A stretch of DNA of 64,000 bases from Ampelomyces quisqualis (GCA_018398575.1 JAGTXZ010000011.1:2418001-2482000); one strand, 5' to 3'. Shown: positions 12,566 through 23,367, counted from the first letter of the stretch. Notes: a model not told the origin generated them from the letters alone. Translations and numbers: made by a program.

Positions 12566-13339
12566 ATCCAGACTGTGTAAAGAAAGACAACTTTGTAGTG
12601 TTTCTAGGGGGAATTCCGCGGTATTTTTTTTACATGAATCTAAGCGGGGTATTTTACACCGCAGTGGTACCGCAGTGATAAGAGAGGCAGCTACACAAGG
12701 TAGGTATCTCAGCCTGACTACAAACCTGACCTTTACCTAGTATCTGTACGAGATAACCCGAACTACTACTCCTTTTGCTGTCTACCCTAACCTGACCCCC
12801 ACCCACAGGGGGGTACCCCAGCCTTTTATACCAGCCTAGTCAAGGCAGGTCCTATAACCTTGCAGATTCTACCAGCCTTAGTCTGTGCGTGACACCGGCA
12901 GACCTGCTTCTAGTATACTACACCGCTGGATTGTATACCGGGGCAGGTATACACGTATATACTGTAGATTGTATAGCTCAGATTACAACTCTACCTACAA
13001 CCAACCATTAGCCTTTGCGCGGAAGATTCGATTACGAATTTACTGGGGTTCCTTCATGTGCGAAACTATCTGTTACACTCCGGGTGCACCACTCGGCGTT
13101 ACTTGGGCCCAACGGCGACTCCGTCGTTATTGCAACTTGCAAGTAACAAGCTGCTTCGCACGGGCAATCCTTTAGGAGTTTTCGAAGAAAGCGTTGGGCC
13201 CGAGTAAACAATAAACCGACTTGCAGTGTATAACTACACATCCAGCCATTGATCTCCATTATCGCGATTCAGATAACATTACCACACTCTTCATACCATT
13301 TGAAACCCTTCGTCGTTTGCGAACACCATTCGAGTGAGA
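12566..13339. other. Island edge and upstream region of the regulator gene
   Basis: Base composition shifts to normal near 12,600. A direct repeat ACCGCAGTG occurs near 12,660-12,680. The only element I can define is a MITE-like repeat at 13,105-13,201. Short open frames here are not convincing genes. The last 140 bases are presumably the promoter and 5' UTR of the AflR-like gene. Confidence 0.5.
13105..13201. mobile_element. MITE-like repeat, copy 1 (97 bp)
   Basis: It is bounded by the 10-bp inverted pair GGGCCCAACG and CGTTGGGCCC. The interior shares CGTCGTTATTGCAA, a CAACAAG/TAACAAG block, a GCAATCCTTT block and a TTTTCG block in the same order with 52,581-52,667. The ends and interior match at two sites about 39 kb apart, so this is a dispersed short element. 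It sits about 140 bp upstream of the regulator start codon. Confidence 0.7.
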
Positions 13340-14542
13340 ATGTCCGACCCAGGCTTGTCTGCTTTAGTTCCAAACCATCAACAGCCAACAGCAACATCAA
13401 ATACCACGCAGCGGCCTGTTCGCCTTCGTCTCGCCTGCGATGCGTGTGCTACCACCAAGGTCAGGTGCGATAAAGGCCGACCAGCTTGCCAGCGCTGTGT
13501 AAGCAACAAGCTAGTATGCGTTTATAGTGTCTCGCGCCGAAACGGCTCTGAGCCTTGGTACAAACATCTGCAGAGGCGACAGTCTCTAGAGTCGAGTAAC
13601 CAATCGCAAGCGAGTAACCATACATATCACGGTACTTGCTCCTCAGCAAATTATTCCTTCCCATACTTCGTTACACTTCCAACACCGGGCAACAACGCCA
13701 TACCCTTCCCACCCAGCTCAAGCGGTGGCTACGACGATCTCGACGGATTACTATTTGGAGAACCCAAGACTTCGATGGAATTACTCAACGGTTACGAGGA
13801 TCGAAACAGCCACCCACAGCTCACTTCGCTTTGGTCGCCGTCGGAGGAGACATCAGCGGTGCCCTTGGCTGCGTTACCTGAGGCTGAAGCCCCCCGCAAT
13901 CACGACTGCGAAGCACAGGCAATTGAAACGATTCGCTTGCTCCACTATAGTCCCGATTATTTCACCCATCTACCTCCGGCGCTTACACCATCCGATGAGG
14001 CGGGCGCAGCCCATGACGCGGCCATGCCCAGTGTAGACAAGATTATCTTGCTCAACCGAAAGGCACTGGCCAAGCTTCCCGAACTACTTGAGTGCCCTTG
14101 TGCTCGATACCCACATTTGGCCCTACTCCACATTACTATTCTTTGCAAGACTCTATTCTTGTATCGCGTTGCTGTTTGCGCACATGACATGCGGAGCTCT
14201 TCACCCGTGTCGGATGATCAGTCACCGTCCAGCTCCGGTATTGGTAGTAGTAGCGGCAGCATGAATCAGATGCAGCCAGCTAAGATACAGATTGGGGAAC
14301 TCCAATTGGACGCAGATGACCAGGCCACACTGCATAGCGCAATCTTGCTGAGAGAGCTGCGTAAAATGGAAAGCACGATACGCAAGCTGAGAGTATTGGA
14401 CATGTGCTGGGCCAACGAGGAATGGGACATATTGGGGGAGCTGAGTGCTACGTACTGGTACCGCCTTTCCATGCCAAAAATTTGCGAGGAGCTTGATACG
14501 CTGATCAAGATGGCTACGAATAATCGCGACAGAGTGTCTTGA
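13340..14542 (+). CDS. AflR-like Zn2Cys6 cluster regulator
   Basis: A 400-aa single-exon protein. Residues 33-60 form a Zn2Cys6 binuclear cluster, C33-x2-C36-x6-C43-x6-C50-x2-C53-x6-C60, preceded by a basic RPVRLRL stretch. A Ser/Pro-rich middle follows. The segment around CPCARYPHLALLHITILCK resembles the C-terminal AflR domain known from regulators of aromatic polyketide clusters. The start is the ATG at 13,340; the frame is open slightly further upstream but without an earlier ATG. It is convergent with the reductase, with 102 bases between stop codons. It is the likely pathway-specific activator of the neighbouring genes and the synthase at 45,978. Inverted CTCGG/CCGAG pairs in two promoters are candidate targets. 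Confidence 0.88.
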   Translation: MSDPGLSALVPNHQQPTATSNTTQRPVRLRLACDACATTKVRCDKGRPACQRCVSNKLVCVYSVSRRNGSEPWYKHLQRRQSLESSNQSQASNHTYHGTCSSANYSFPYFVTLPTPGNNAIPFPPSSSGGYDDLDGLLFGEPKTSMELLNGYEDRNSHPQLTSLWSPSEETSAVPLAALPEAEAPRNHDCEAQAIETIRLLHYSPDYFTHLPPALTPSDEAGAAHDAAMPSVDKIILLNRKALAKLPELLECPCARYPHLALLHITILCKTLFLYRVAVCAHDMRSSSPVSDDQSPSSSGIGSSSGSMNQMQPAKIQIGELQLDADDQATLHSAILLRELRKMESTIRKLRVLDMCWANEEWDILGELSATYWYRLSMPKICEELDTLIKMATNNRDRVS

Positions 14543-14644
14543 AAGGATTTCTCCGCTCATCATTTGGCGTCTAGATACAGGAGAAGCATCAATCAATGTG
14601 TGGGCACAACCCTTTGCACAAAAAAGTGACATTGAAACCTCTCT

Positions 14645-15911
14645 TTACACCATGGTATCAAAAACCTCTTTGATAGACTCTTCCATCGGGCGGAAGCCAT
14701 CTTTTCCGGCCCATCGTAGCAAAGCTTCTGCACGAGGACGGTCCACAATATTTTCCACATTCTCCCCCTCATCTTCAGGTGGACCTGTGTTTTAATTAGA
14801 TTCTGGTTGACGTCTAGAGCGATTACAAGGGGGTTGCATGTACGGATGCAAAAGTGGGACAGGAAGTCTTCCACCCAAATCGACTATTTTCCATACAAAT
14901 CTCGTCTGTGCACATGGCCCATTTTTGCGTCCGTACATGCAACCCTCTCGTAGGAACGTACCGGGAAATTGGTGGTCTGGATACATCTTCCGTAGACGTG
15001 CGATCCAGTCCGTCCAGTTTTTACGATGCGCGCAGCCAAAAATACGCTCACCATGGTATCCCGGGTGTAAAAGAGCACCAAGATGCAGTAGGCTTGTGTC
15101 TTCAGCATCGATCATCCACTGTGGGCCTAAAAATTTCCAGGATTCGCCTCCGCTCCACAATGCCTCGAGAGCAAACGACATGGGCCCAACGTTTGGTTTG
15201 GCATGTGGCATTGAAGCCCCCGTAACGAAGTCCGGTAGTACGGCGTTAGCAACGAAGCTTGGCTTGTTTTCTTTGACGAAGCTCCACATGGCCCTCTCAC
15301 ATTCAACCTTGGCTGCCCCGTAGGTGCATAGCGAACGGTCTGGAGCATCGGGCGGGAGTGCCCAAGCCCTGGCAACAAAATCGTCGTTCCATGTGTCTTG
15401 GGTGACTTGATACACCTCGCCCATTCGGTACTGGCATGCAGTGATGTAAGAGGAAGTAAGGACAAATCGCTTCAACCCCGGCTCCTTGGCAGCAGCCTCA
15501 AGTGCACGCATCGTTAGCGCTATCGAGCCTTTGACAACGACCTCAGGATCTGGCGCAAAGCTGTTATCGACAGCAAAGTGCACGAAGCCAGCGCATCCTG
15601 TGTATGTTTAGTTGAGTTTTCCTCCTATTGTCAAGGGCGATCGACCTACCCTTTACAGCTGCATCAAAAGCACCATCGGACGTTAGATCGGTGACCTGGA
15701 CCATCTCGAAGCGCCCATCATTGCCATACTTTTGTCCGAAAAAGGCTTGCACATGTGCGCAACGCTCAAGATGGCGAACAACTCCGCGTACTCTATACCC
15801 CCGCTGGATCAGCGTGTTTGAGAAACGGCACCCGAGATAACCGTTCACGCCCGTAACCAGAATGAGCGATCGTGGCGTAATAACTGCGGCAGGTTCAAAT
15901 CGTTGCGGCAT
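14645..15911 (-). CDS. NAD-dependent epimerase/dehydratase-type reductase
   Basis: Three exons (15,911-15,650; 15,597-14,944; 14,784-14,645) give 351 aa. The N-terminus has the NAD(P) motif TGVNGYLG (residues 20-27); the catalytic pair is Tyr180-GAA-Lys184 in CTYGAAKVECE. This is the extended SDR family of dihydroflavonol-reductase-like ketone or aldehyde reductases. The 52-nt first intron is normal. The 159-nt second intron is unusual: it can be read through in frame for most of its length, and its donor (G|GTTGCA) lies inside a 31-bp inverted repeat. The join through it restores FLREGPPEDEG and a plausible C-terminus ending DTMV. The likely role is carbonyl reduction of a polyketide intermediate; the substrate is unknown. 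Its promoter is shared with the SDR gene to the right. Confidence 0.85.
14828..14948. repeat. Inverted repeat (31-bp arms) in the reductase intron
   Basis: The arms are 14,828-14,858 and 14,918-14,948, identical at 28 of 31 positions, with a core of TTGCATGTACGGAYGCAAAA. The spacer is 59 bp. In the transcript of the minus-strand gene the arms would form a long hairpin that includes the 5' splice site at 14,943. It may be a small foldback insertion that created or enlarged the intron. Confidence 0.85.
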
Positions 15912-16494
15912 GGTAGAAGTTCAAGCAAGTTTCAAGTAGCATGCAAATAAAGTCCTTGGAAATGGTGATGAACAAGAATACGCCTCGTCTCGCGCGCACT
16001 TGTATATCAATGTAACACCGCGAATGAACCCGCAGAATAGGATTCCAGTATCCGGAGTCTATAGGGGTTCATTGGTGATGCCGCAAAGCTAGTGCTTAGC
16101 ATCGGCGAGAGATGGGATCGGTCTTATGTATATCGGGATCTCGGTCCGATCCGAGTGTCCGTAGGTAGGTACCTAGTTAACTACCGGTACCGGTAACACA
16201 GCGCGTTCGGTCCATTTGCGGACAAACCACTCAAGCTGACCGGGGGTCAGCTTGGTTTGTGGGAACGGGTATATACCCCACGAACTAAGCGGAGCTGCTT
16301 GTGGAGCTACTTGGCGAATCCACCGGGCTACCGTATACCGGTACTCCGCAGAGCGATCTTCCTGCAGGCAACTTCGGTGTTCGCATCAAGTTGTACCCCG
16401 AACATCCTTAGATCAGACGATACTCTGTGCATCCGTCTACTCCGTCTACACCATCCCTTCTCTCCGCCCGCTAGACAGTATCTCCCACTCGAAC
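15912..16494. promoter_or_regulatory. Bidirectional promoter, reductase / SDR
   Basis: These 583 bases separate two divergent start codons. At 16,140-16,155 is a palindrome, CTCGGTCCGATCCGAG, that is CGG-N6-CCG, a spacing used by Zn2Cys6 regulators. Short palindromes ACCGGT occur near 16,183-16,195. Assignment to the AflR-like protein is inference. Confidence 0.5.
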
Positions 16495-17335
16495 ATGGTG
16501 AAAGATGCCGAAACTGTGCTTGTGGTGGGTGCCACTGGCAATATAGGTATCGCCGCCATCATAGGCGCCCTGTGTTCGGACCGCAACGTCCTGGCCGTTG
16601 TCCGCGACCAGCGCTCGGCCATGAAGGTGTTTGAGCATGTGCTCACCGGCCATGATCGTATCAAGATCGTAGAAGCAGACGCTGTTTCCGACCAAGGAGT
16701 ACAGAGTGTGGTCGACAAGGTACGCGCGGGGTCTCTGCCTGCTTTCCAGCATGTATTTGCCTGTGGTATGTAGCTTGTACAACATGCCAACTAGCAAGAC
16801 ATTGATATTACGTGGTGGGTGGGCAGTATGTTCAACAAGACATTGTTGACACGACGACCGAGGAGCTGCAGCGTTTCATGAAGGTCAACTTCGAATCCAA
16901 TTTTTGTAAGCCTCGCATTGTCAGTAGTCACTCTTCAGCAGACTCGACCTAATTCTCTCGCTAGATGCCTACCGAGCTACAGTCCCTTACCTCCTTGAGC
17001 AAAAGGATCGTCAGTGTACTTGGACTACCTGCACCGGTTCACAAGGAGATATTGGAGACCTCGCCCTTCCAGCAATCTCTCAAGGTGCCATGTTTTCAAT
17101 GTGCTATTCTGCGTTTAAAGCGCTGATCAATACCAATGTTCGCTTCAATGAGATTTACCTTGGTCGGAGGGTCCAGGTCGATTCGGTTGCAGATCAAGCT
17201 GGCTCAACGAAGTCGTCGACTTTTGGTCGCGTATACACCAATATATTAGCTAGGTTGGAGGTGACAAGCTGCCGTGTTCGCGTTGAGCATGAGAGGGATG
17301 TGGATGAGCTAAGATTGGAGCGGAAAGCAGGATAA
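16495..17335 (+). CDS. Short-chain dehydrogenase/reductase (Rossmann fold)
   Basis: The N-terminus VLVVGATGNIG is a dinucleotide-binding motif, and the rest matches a fungal SDR layout: TTEELQRFMKVNFESNF, then YRATVPYLLEQ, CTGSQGD, NVRFNEIYLGRRV, CRVRVE. Exons are 16,495-16,765, about 16,840-16,905 and 16,965-17,335 (about 235 aa). The second intron (16,906-16,964) is clean. The first is not: the best donor is GTATGT at 16,766, but the good CAG acceptor at 16,826 puts the next exon out of frame, and only an AAG acceptor at 16,839 keeps it. The gene may use a non-canonical acceptor or be recently frameshifted. It is divergent from the reductase and is probably a tailoring oxidoreductase of the cluster. 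Confidence 0.7.
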
Positions 17336-18019
17336 CATGTGCTGGCTTGTTTATGAATGAGGGAACGGGGCCTCTTTGAGAACTTGTGTAGCTTTCCAGA
17401 ATACGAGTTTTGCGTAAGGCTGTGATCACTCTCCGTTGTCACGATGTATCAAGCCGTAATCGATCTCGTAACACTCTAATGCCCGTCTTACTACAAAGCA
17501 GCTCGTTTTTTCCGAGTTCTCTCCTCGCCCCAAAGGCCTACACTACATTTTCTATTATAATATCAATTGGAATTTAGTAACTCAAACCCTGGGATTAGGG
17601 TATACTAGAGACCAAAGTTGGGAATACCGAGCTTCTCGTAACTGCTCTATACACCCAGTCTCACATAAAACCCATCGCCGCTAAAGGTGGCATACTTCTA
17701 TCCCAAAATGGCGCATACATTAACAGGCAAGAAAAAAGTGATAATGAAAGTCACGCAATCAAAGCTACACGTTGAGGAACGGCTCGGCCGATAGTGATGA
17801 GGCGATTTCGGCATTGGTCATCTCGCGGGTTCGCCGGCATCCACAGTCAGCATAGACAACTCCATGATCTTCAAAGCGTTTGAAAATTAGGGTGCAGTGT
17901 AAATTTTAGTACGACCTGAAAAAAAAGAAAGTCATAGCCGCATGTTCGTCATCAGAGGTCCAACAAATTTATCCATCAATGTATTTTAAATGCATCAATG
18001 GTACGAGAAGCCGTTGAAA
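17336..18019. other. Intergenic region, SDR to P450
   Basis: This is mostly the 3' regions of two convergent genes. On the minus strand 17,904-17,765 is a 45-codon frame (RFEDHGVVYADCGCRR, ending LNV and stop) with coding-like composition but no start or partner exon, possibly the tail of a lost gene. I see nothing else definable. Confidence 0.4.
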
Positions 18020-19671
18020 TCACATCTTCTGTGCTTCCTTGCCTTCCTGTAGAACCATCTTCAGGCGCTGCTCATTCCGTGGAACGAAACGTACTTTGAA
18101 AGGCTTTGCATGTCGCAATGGATAGGGCTCGAAAGCATCGTCAGATACATCGATGGTATCCTTGCCTTTCTCACCGTTGAGAGGTGGCTGTATGTTGAAT
18201 GCCCACAGCACATTAGCCAGCATCAAAGCAAGATTGCTTTCGGCAAGACGTGTTCCTGGGCATACCCTTCGTCCAGCACCAAATGTGAAGTGATCGCGCG
18301 CCTGTGGGTCTGACATTGCCGCGTAATCGCCAGCAAACTTCGTATGGTTGATATAACGCTCCGGCCTGAACGCCATCGGATCGGGGTACTTTTCGGGTTC
18401 GTAATGCAAGGCTACGGTGTTGCAGACAATTGCAGTACCTTTTGGGATAATCATATCCTTGCAAACGACATCGGCATCTGTGAAGTGGCGAATCGCCCAT
18501 GGCGGCATGGGACAGATGCGCAGTACCTCTTTGATGCACGCCCACACATACGGTAGTTGTGGTATGTCGGCCATGGCGGGCTTCCGAGAATCTCCAATCA
18601 CTAGATTGATCTCCACTGCAGCGATTTCTTGGACTTCGGGGAAAGCAGCGAGATATAGGATGAGGTTGTGAAAAGTAGCGGTCGATGTGGCGGAGCCAGC
18701 ATCAACGAGTCCACCAGCAATCCAAGCTAGGTCTTCCTCCTTGAGGTTCTGCTGTCTGAAGTCGGATTCGATCATCTGCTTCGCATAACACGGTGGTGCT
18801 GATGCGGTGGTGAATTGCTCCTTGAGACGATTCCACATACGCATCTTAACCCAGAGAACCCATTCCGCGTCCCTTGCTGCTTTTCGGTACGAAGTCTGGG
18901 CCCAAGTCGGCAGGTTGGCAAGTGGCGGGATGATGTCTTCGATATAGTAGCCTGGTTGCTGGATCTTGGAGAGAAGCTTTGCGCTTTGCTCGGTATACTT
19001 GAGGTCTTCATCGTTCACACTTTCAGTGGACCGCCCGTAGACGGCGCGCATCAAGGTCGAGAACAGCATGCGGTGGATGTCTTTGTAGAATGCAGAGTCA
19101 TCGGTGTTCTTGGTGGCGAGGTCGTGCAGGAGGCGCGCAATTTCAAGAGTCTGGTATGGGATGAAGCTGTTTACCGCTTTAGCGGTCAGGATCTGATGGC
19201 AGAGTTGTCGATAGGCACGCCACTTTGGCCCGTATGACATTGTTGGCATACGCATACCGCCGACTACCACATCAGACATTGGCATCGGCAACTTCGATGA
19301 GGTAGAGACAGACTGCAAATTGTGTATTAATAAGTAGACGTCCTTGTCGAAAGTGGAAGGATACAACGAACTTGTTTGTCGAAAATCATCTTAACAGCCT
19401 CTGGTGAATTCAAGACAACCCAATGGTGCCATCCGACTTGAACGCGGTATATTTCACCATACTGGCCGGCCCACGTGCGAAACTTTGTTAGTGTGTCTGA
19501 AGGCAGGGAGATTCCCAACCCCACGAAATAATTTAGACGGGGACCAGGGATTTTGTAGAGGCGTCTATCCGTTCGTAGCAGGGGAAAGCATAGTATGAAT
19601 AAGCCGAGAACGCCAATCGTGGATGCAGCGATTGCCACCCAGGACAGCTGGAGGAGCTGCGATGCCAGCAT
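18020..19671 (-). CDS. Cytochrome P450 monooxygenase
   Basis: Two exons (19,671-19,372; 19,312-18,020) give 530 aa. An N-terminal hydrophobic anchor (about residues 5-35) is followed by a basic turn and the proline-rich hinge IPGPRLNYF. Further motifs are an I-helix AGGLVDAGSATSTATF, the ExxR motif KEVLR, FRPERY, and the heme loop FTFGAGRRVCPG with Cys451 as axial ligand. The 59-nt intron is GTTCGT...CAG. All key residues are present, so the gene looks functional. It is ER-anchored by family. It shares a 359-bp promoter with the O-methyltransferase, which argues for joint action. The sequence recalls OrdA-type P450s of aflatoxin-like pathways, but I cannot assign a CYP family. Confidence 0.93.
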
Positions 19672-20030
19672 GGCTATCGAAATTATTGGAGAACTAGACT
19701 CAGACGTAGGACAAAATGCATAAGAGTCAGGCAATATTTAGCACTTACAGCTATCACTACTTATGCTCCACGGTTCGTGCACCAAAACTGAGCGTTGCGT
19801 TCTGCTCTTGATTTGGGGCTCGTAATTACGTTCGGCGGTCCCGTCGGGATTCGCAATTTTCTTTCGGCGAGCTGACCGGCGAGCCGCAACTCCGCATTAT
19901 TGTGGTGCTTTACCTAGTTTATGAACTCTGGGGATCACGTTTTGATCCCCCGCGAAAAGGTGGATATCTTACCTGAGACGATTGCTCTCTCTGTACCTTT
20001 GACAAACTGCACCAACAGTAGCTGAACGCA
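19672..20030. promoter_or_regulatory. Bidirectional promoter, P450 / O-methyltransferase
   Basis: A 359-bp divergent spacer with GC-rich CGG/CCG triplets, including CGGCGGTCCCG (CGG-N5-CCG) near 19,835 and CGGCGAG repeats near 19,865-19,880. These are possible Zn2Cys6 half-sites. There is no clear inverted pair like that at 16,140. Confidence 0.4.
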
Positions 20031-21225
20031 ATGGCAGTCATCGAAGAAGCGAACTCAAAGCTGTTGATTCAACATGCGAGCAGTTTCATCACGCAGAATC
20101 TGATTCGCCAACAGCAACATTACTGCCTCCAGTTCATCTGCCACTTTCGCATCCTCGACCACATTCCATTGCCGCCACAAAGCGTTTCCTATGCAGATCT
20201 GGCGACGAAAGCGAATGTGCCAGTCACGAGCTTGAAGGCTGTCGCGAGGATGGTCATGACGGCGGGCTTCCTCAGCGAGACGGTCGATGGACGTCTGTCG
20301 CACAATCCACTCTCTGGAATATTCGTTCAAAACGAACATCTGCGCATTCAGTTGTATCACATGGTGGAACAGACGATCCCCTTGATGGCTGCATTCACCC
20401 AAGCGACAGAAATGTGGGGTGAGACCAAGATGCCGAATCAGACGGCGTTCAACATCTCTGCAAAAACTAATCTGCCTTTTTTCGAGCACCTCAAGTCGAA
20501 TCCGGAGATCAGCAGCGAGTTCGATTCGTACATGAAAAGCCAAGCAGTAGTGAATACGGGTGCCAAAGTAGAACATCTATTGCATGCTTTCGATTGGGCA
20601 TCTTTGCGAGAGGGAGCTACGGTCGTCGACGTGGGTATTTCCATTCGCTGAGTGAGAACAAGTCGAGGTTGCTAACGCTCTTGAACAGATTGGCGGCGGT
20701 AGCGGTGCGACGGCGGCCACGCTGGCTACATCCTATAACAATCTCCGTGTCGTCATTCAAGACCTGCCAACTCCTATTGGCAATGCCCATGCCTTCGTTA
20801 AAACACTCCCAAAAGATGTCTCGGGACGGATAGAGCTACAAGAACACGACATGTTCAAGGAGCAAGCCATCAAGGGTGCGGACGTATATCTCTTGAGAAC
20901 TATTATCCATGATTGGCCCGATGAGGACGCCGTATCCATTCTCCGCCGTGTTGTTGCCGCAATGGGACCGCATAGTCACCTTGCCATCATGGATATGGTT
21001 CTCCCGACCCCAGGAACCGAATCTCCAGACTCCGAGGCTGCACTAAGGCAGAAAGATCTGGCAATGATACAGACGTTCAACGCGAAGGAGCGGGAGATGG
21101 AGCAGTGGCTTGAGCTGATCAAAGTGGTAGACTGTCGGATACATGTCCAGGAAGTCCGACGCCCAGAAGGAAGCCAGCATTCGGTTCTCGATGTGACATT
21201 TCGAGAGAATGTAACTACCAGCTAG
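20031..21225 (+). CDS. SAM-dependent O-methyltransferase (family 2)
   Basis: Two exons (20,031-20,630; 20,689-21,225) give 378 aa. The N-terminal half is the dimerisation and winged-helix part (SYADLATKANVPVTSLKAVARM). The SAM-binding glycine loop VVDIGGGSG spans the 58-nt intron (residues 198-206). DLP follows at the end of the next strand. The catalytic region reads TIIHDWPDE with His274 as the expected base. The C-terminus ends near SVLDVTF, normal for the family. It resembles fungal methyltransferases that modify phenolic polyketides. Its divergent pairing with the P450 suggests hydroxylation and methylation of the same scaffold. The substrate is unknown. Confidence 0.93.
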
Positions 21226-21481
21226 AATCTCATTTCGTATTGACCTGTTGATATTAGCAAGAACACTGTGCGTTTGGCGTGACAAGTAGATGTGATGTAC
21301 GCTGGAGATCGTGGAGGGGCAAGGGGCAGGGGCGGTCCAGGTGTTGTCGCGCTAACCTTTTTGGGCTAATGTATCTAAACGTAAGCCTTCAACGCCGTGC
21401 GCTCCATCCATACAACAACTGGTGCACTTCACCACACGACGATTACTGCAGATCATGATTGATTGTACTATCTCGCAGGAG

Positions 21482-22808
21482 CTAATTCCCTTTCCTAACA
21501 CCAAGTTGGTTTCCCTCTCTGTCGCCGGACCCCGCTTCCCTTTTCGTTGCCATCTCTGCTACCTTCTTCCAGCCACTTATCGGCTGATGAAATTGCGAAA
21601 ATCGCTGGAGGCAGCGCTTCACCGCTCCTTGTCCCCTATGATACGCTCCATCGTAAAAATTGCGGAGAATTTCAGCAACGTCAATGTCTGATAAATCCGT
21701 CTTCCCCTTGGTTATTATGGCGCTGAGCTCGACTGCGTCAAGCATAGCATGATTACCGCCTTCGCCGCCGAAGATTGGCATCGCATGGACAGCGTCACCA
21801 ATGAACACGACTCCTGATTCTCCGGCCTTGTCCAGTTCTTTCCTCTGCACTTGAAGTGCCCAGATGCGCCAATTGTAGACCTTGCTTTTCTTAATGTCAT
21901 CAGCGTTGACGAGCGTCGAGAATGGTGGGACCAGGTCTTTGCTTCGGATCTCCTTCAGAAGGTGTTGCGGCGCCTTCAATATCTCTCCGCGATCAGGCAT
22001 CCACAATGGATCTTCCTCACCAGCTCGGGTGCGCGAGTATGTCCAATCCAGATCGATGGACCCGTCGTTGGCGGCATTTGCAACTGTCACAAATGTGTTG
22101 AAATTATCACCGACCCCTGCCCCGATCGTAGACTCGCCAATGTGAGTGCTCCAAAGTTCACGCCATTCTGACACTGTCATCCGCCTTTTGCCGTGGAAAA
22201 GAATCACCGGTGGTGTTTGGACATGAACATGTGGAAGTAAAGACTGGCGAACTGGAGCTGGAGTCAGTACTGCTCATATCAAGATAGAGATACGATTACT
22301 TACCACTGGAATGCACCCCGTCTGCAGCTATCAACATTGAGCCTTCGACCTCGTCGTTGTTCTCGAAGACGGCCTTGACGTTGCCTGGTCTCCCTTGGAC
22401 CGCTTTCAGTTTGCGACCATACCGTATATCCACCCCATCACCCAACCAGTCTCTTAAAACGCCCCTGTTGGCCCGGAATAGAGAGACTTTGTCATTTTTT
22501 TGATATTGCTCTGGATTGAAAAGAGTTTCTCCTGTTCCGTTATTGCGAAACGTCAGATCCACCCAGCCAGTGCTTCCTAGCTCCCTATCAACAGCCACGC
22601 CCTTTTGGAAGTCTTTGACCGAAACACCCCCAATTCCACGGAGTAGAGGCTCAAATGCCCAATCGCGGACGGTAATGGCATAGCCTTGGCTCTTGTCGGG
22701 AGTGGATTGCTCGAATACGATGCACGTGACTCCATGCTGCCCAAGAAGACGTGCAACAGAGAGGCCAGATATACCCGCCCCTACGATAAGGATTGGCTTT
22801 TTTGTCAT
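21482..22808 (-). CDS. FAD-dependent aromatic monooxygenase
   Basis: Two exons (22,808-22,304; 22,251-21,482) give 424 aa. Residues 10-15 are the FAD dinucleotide motif VGAGISG; the DG motif is AADGVHSSVR; the second FAD motif is GDAVHAMPIFGGEGGNHAMLDA. These define a group A flavin monooxygenase of the salicylate-hydroxylase/PHBH type, as in many fungal polyketide clusters. The intron has two acceptor choices six bases apart; the downstream one (exon from 22,251) restores the canonical SSVR and is preferred. It faces the GST across a 559-bp promoter. The likely role is hydroxylation or oxidative ring opening of the polyketide product. Confidence 0.92.
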
Positions 22809-23367
22809 GATGCACTATACAGGCTTCAAAGATCCCTGTGGATTAAAGGTCGACTGGATGAGGCGTAGGATCCAAACGCTTGTGTACAACAAAGAATTCA
22901 AAGACAACCGCGGTACGGAGTAGCATCTTTCACATCAACCATTCTCATGGGCTACTACCCAGACGTCTGGCTCTTGACCGATCTACGTCTGGAGTGCATT
23001 GGACATCGACGTTGCCAAGCTGCTTCATACGGTGCGTGGGGAAACGCTCGGGCCGAGCTAAATGGCGCTCGGAATGAGTCCCACAAACGCCGAGCGCAGA
23101 ACCATCTCCTTCGCGACTTGCCTCATATCAGCCACTCATAGTTTGAAGAAAATTGGGCCCGGCTCTAGTGGAATCGTATCATAGTTTCGGCGAGCGCAAA
23201 TGGCGTAGTCATGCCGTCATTCAAGTAGTGAAAGGCGAGAATAGCTACGGATGTGCATTGTGCATCGTGCTGCTCTCAAGTAGATACCTACAATCGATTA
23301 GGATTCAAGAAATCCAGAAACTAGCAAAAGGACATGCTACACGCACTACCTTGTTGGCACATCTAAC
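22809..23367. promoter_or_regulatory. Bidirectional promoter with CTCGG/CCGAG palindromes
   Basis: This lies between the FAD monooxygenase and the GST. 23,047-23,057 is the palindrome CTCGGGCCGAG. Eight bases further on a perfect 8-bp inverted pair occurs, GCGCTCGG (23,065-23,072) and CCGAGCGC (23,090-23,097). The same CTCGG/CCGAG half-sites form the palindrome at 16,140, so these are candidate sites for the cluster regulator. Confidence 0.5.

Noticed and set aside
12885..13259. Overlapping ORFs upstream of the regulator
   Set aside because: They run through the MITE-like repeat, are short, and have no recognisable content.
14838..15323. 161-codon plus-strand ORF
   Set aside because: It is the complement of the reductase gene, whose exons carry clear NAD-binding and YxxxK motifs.
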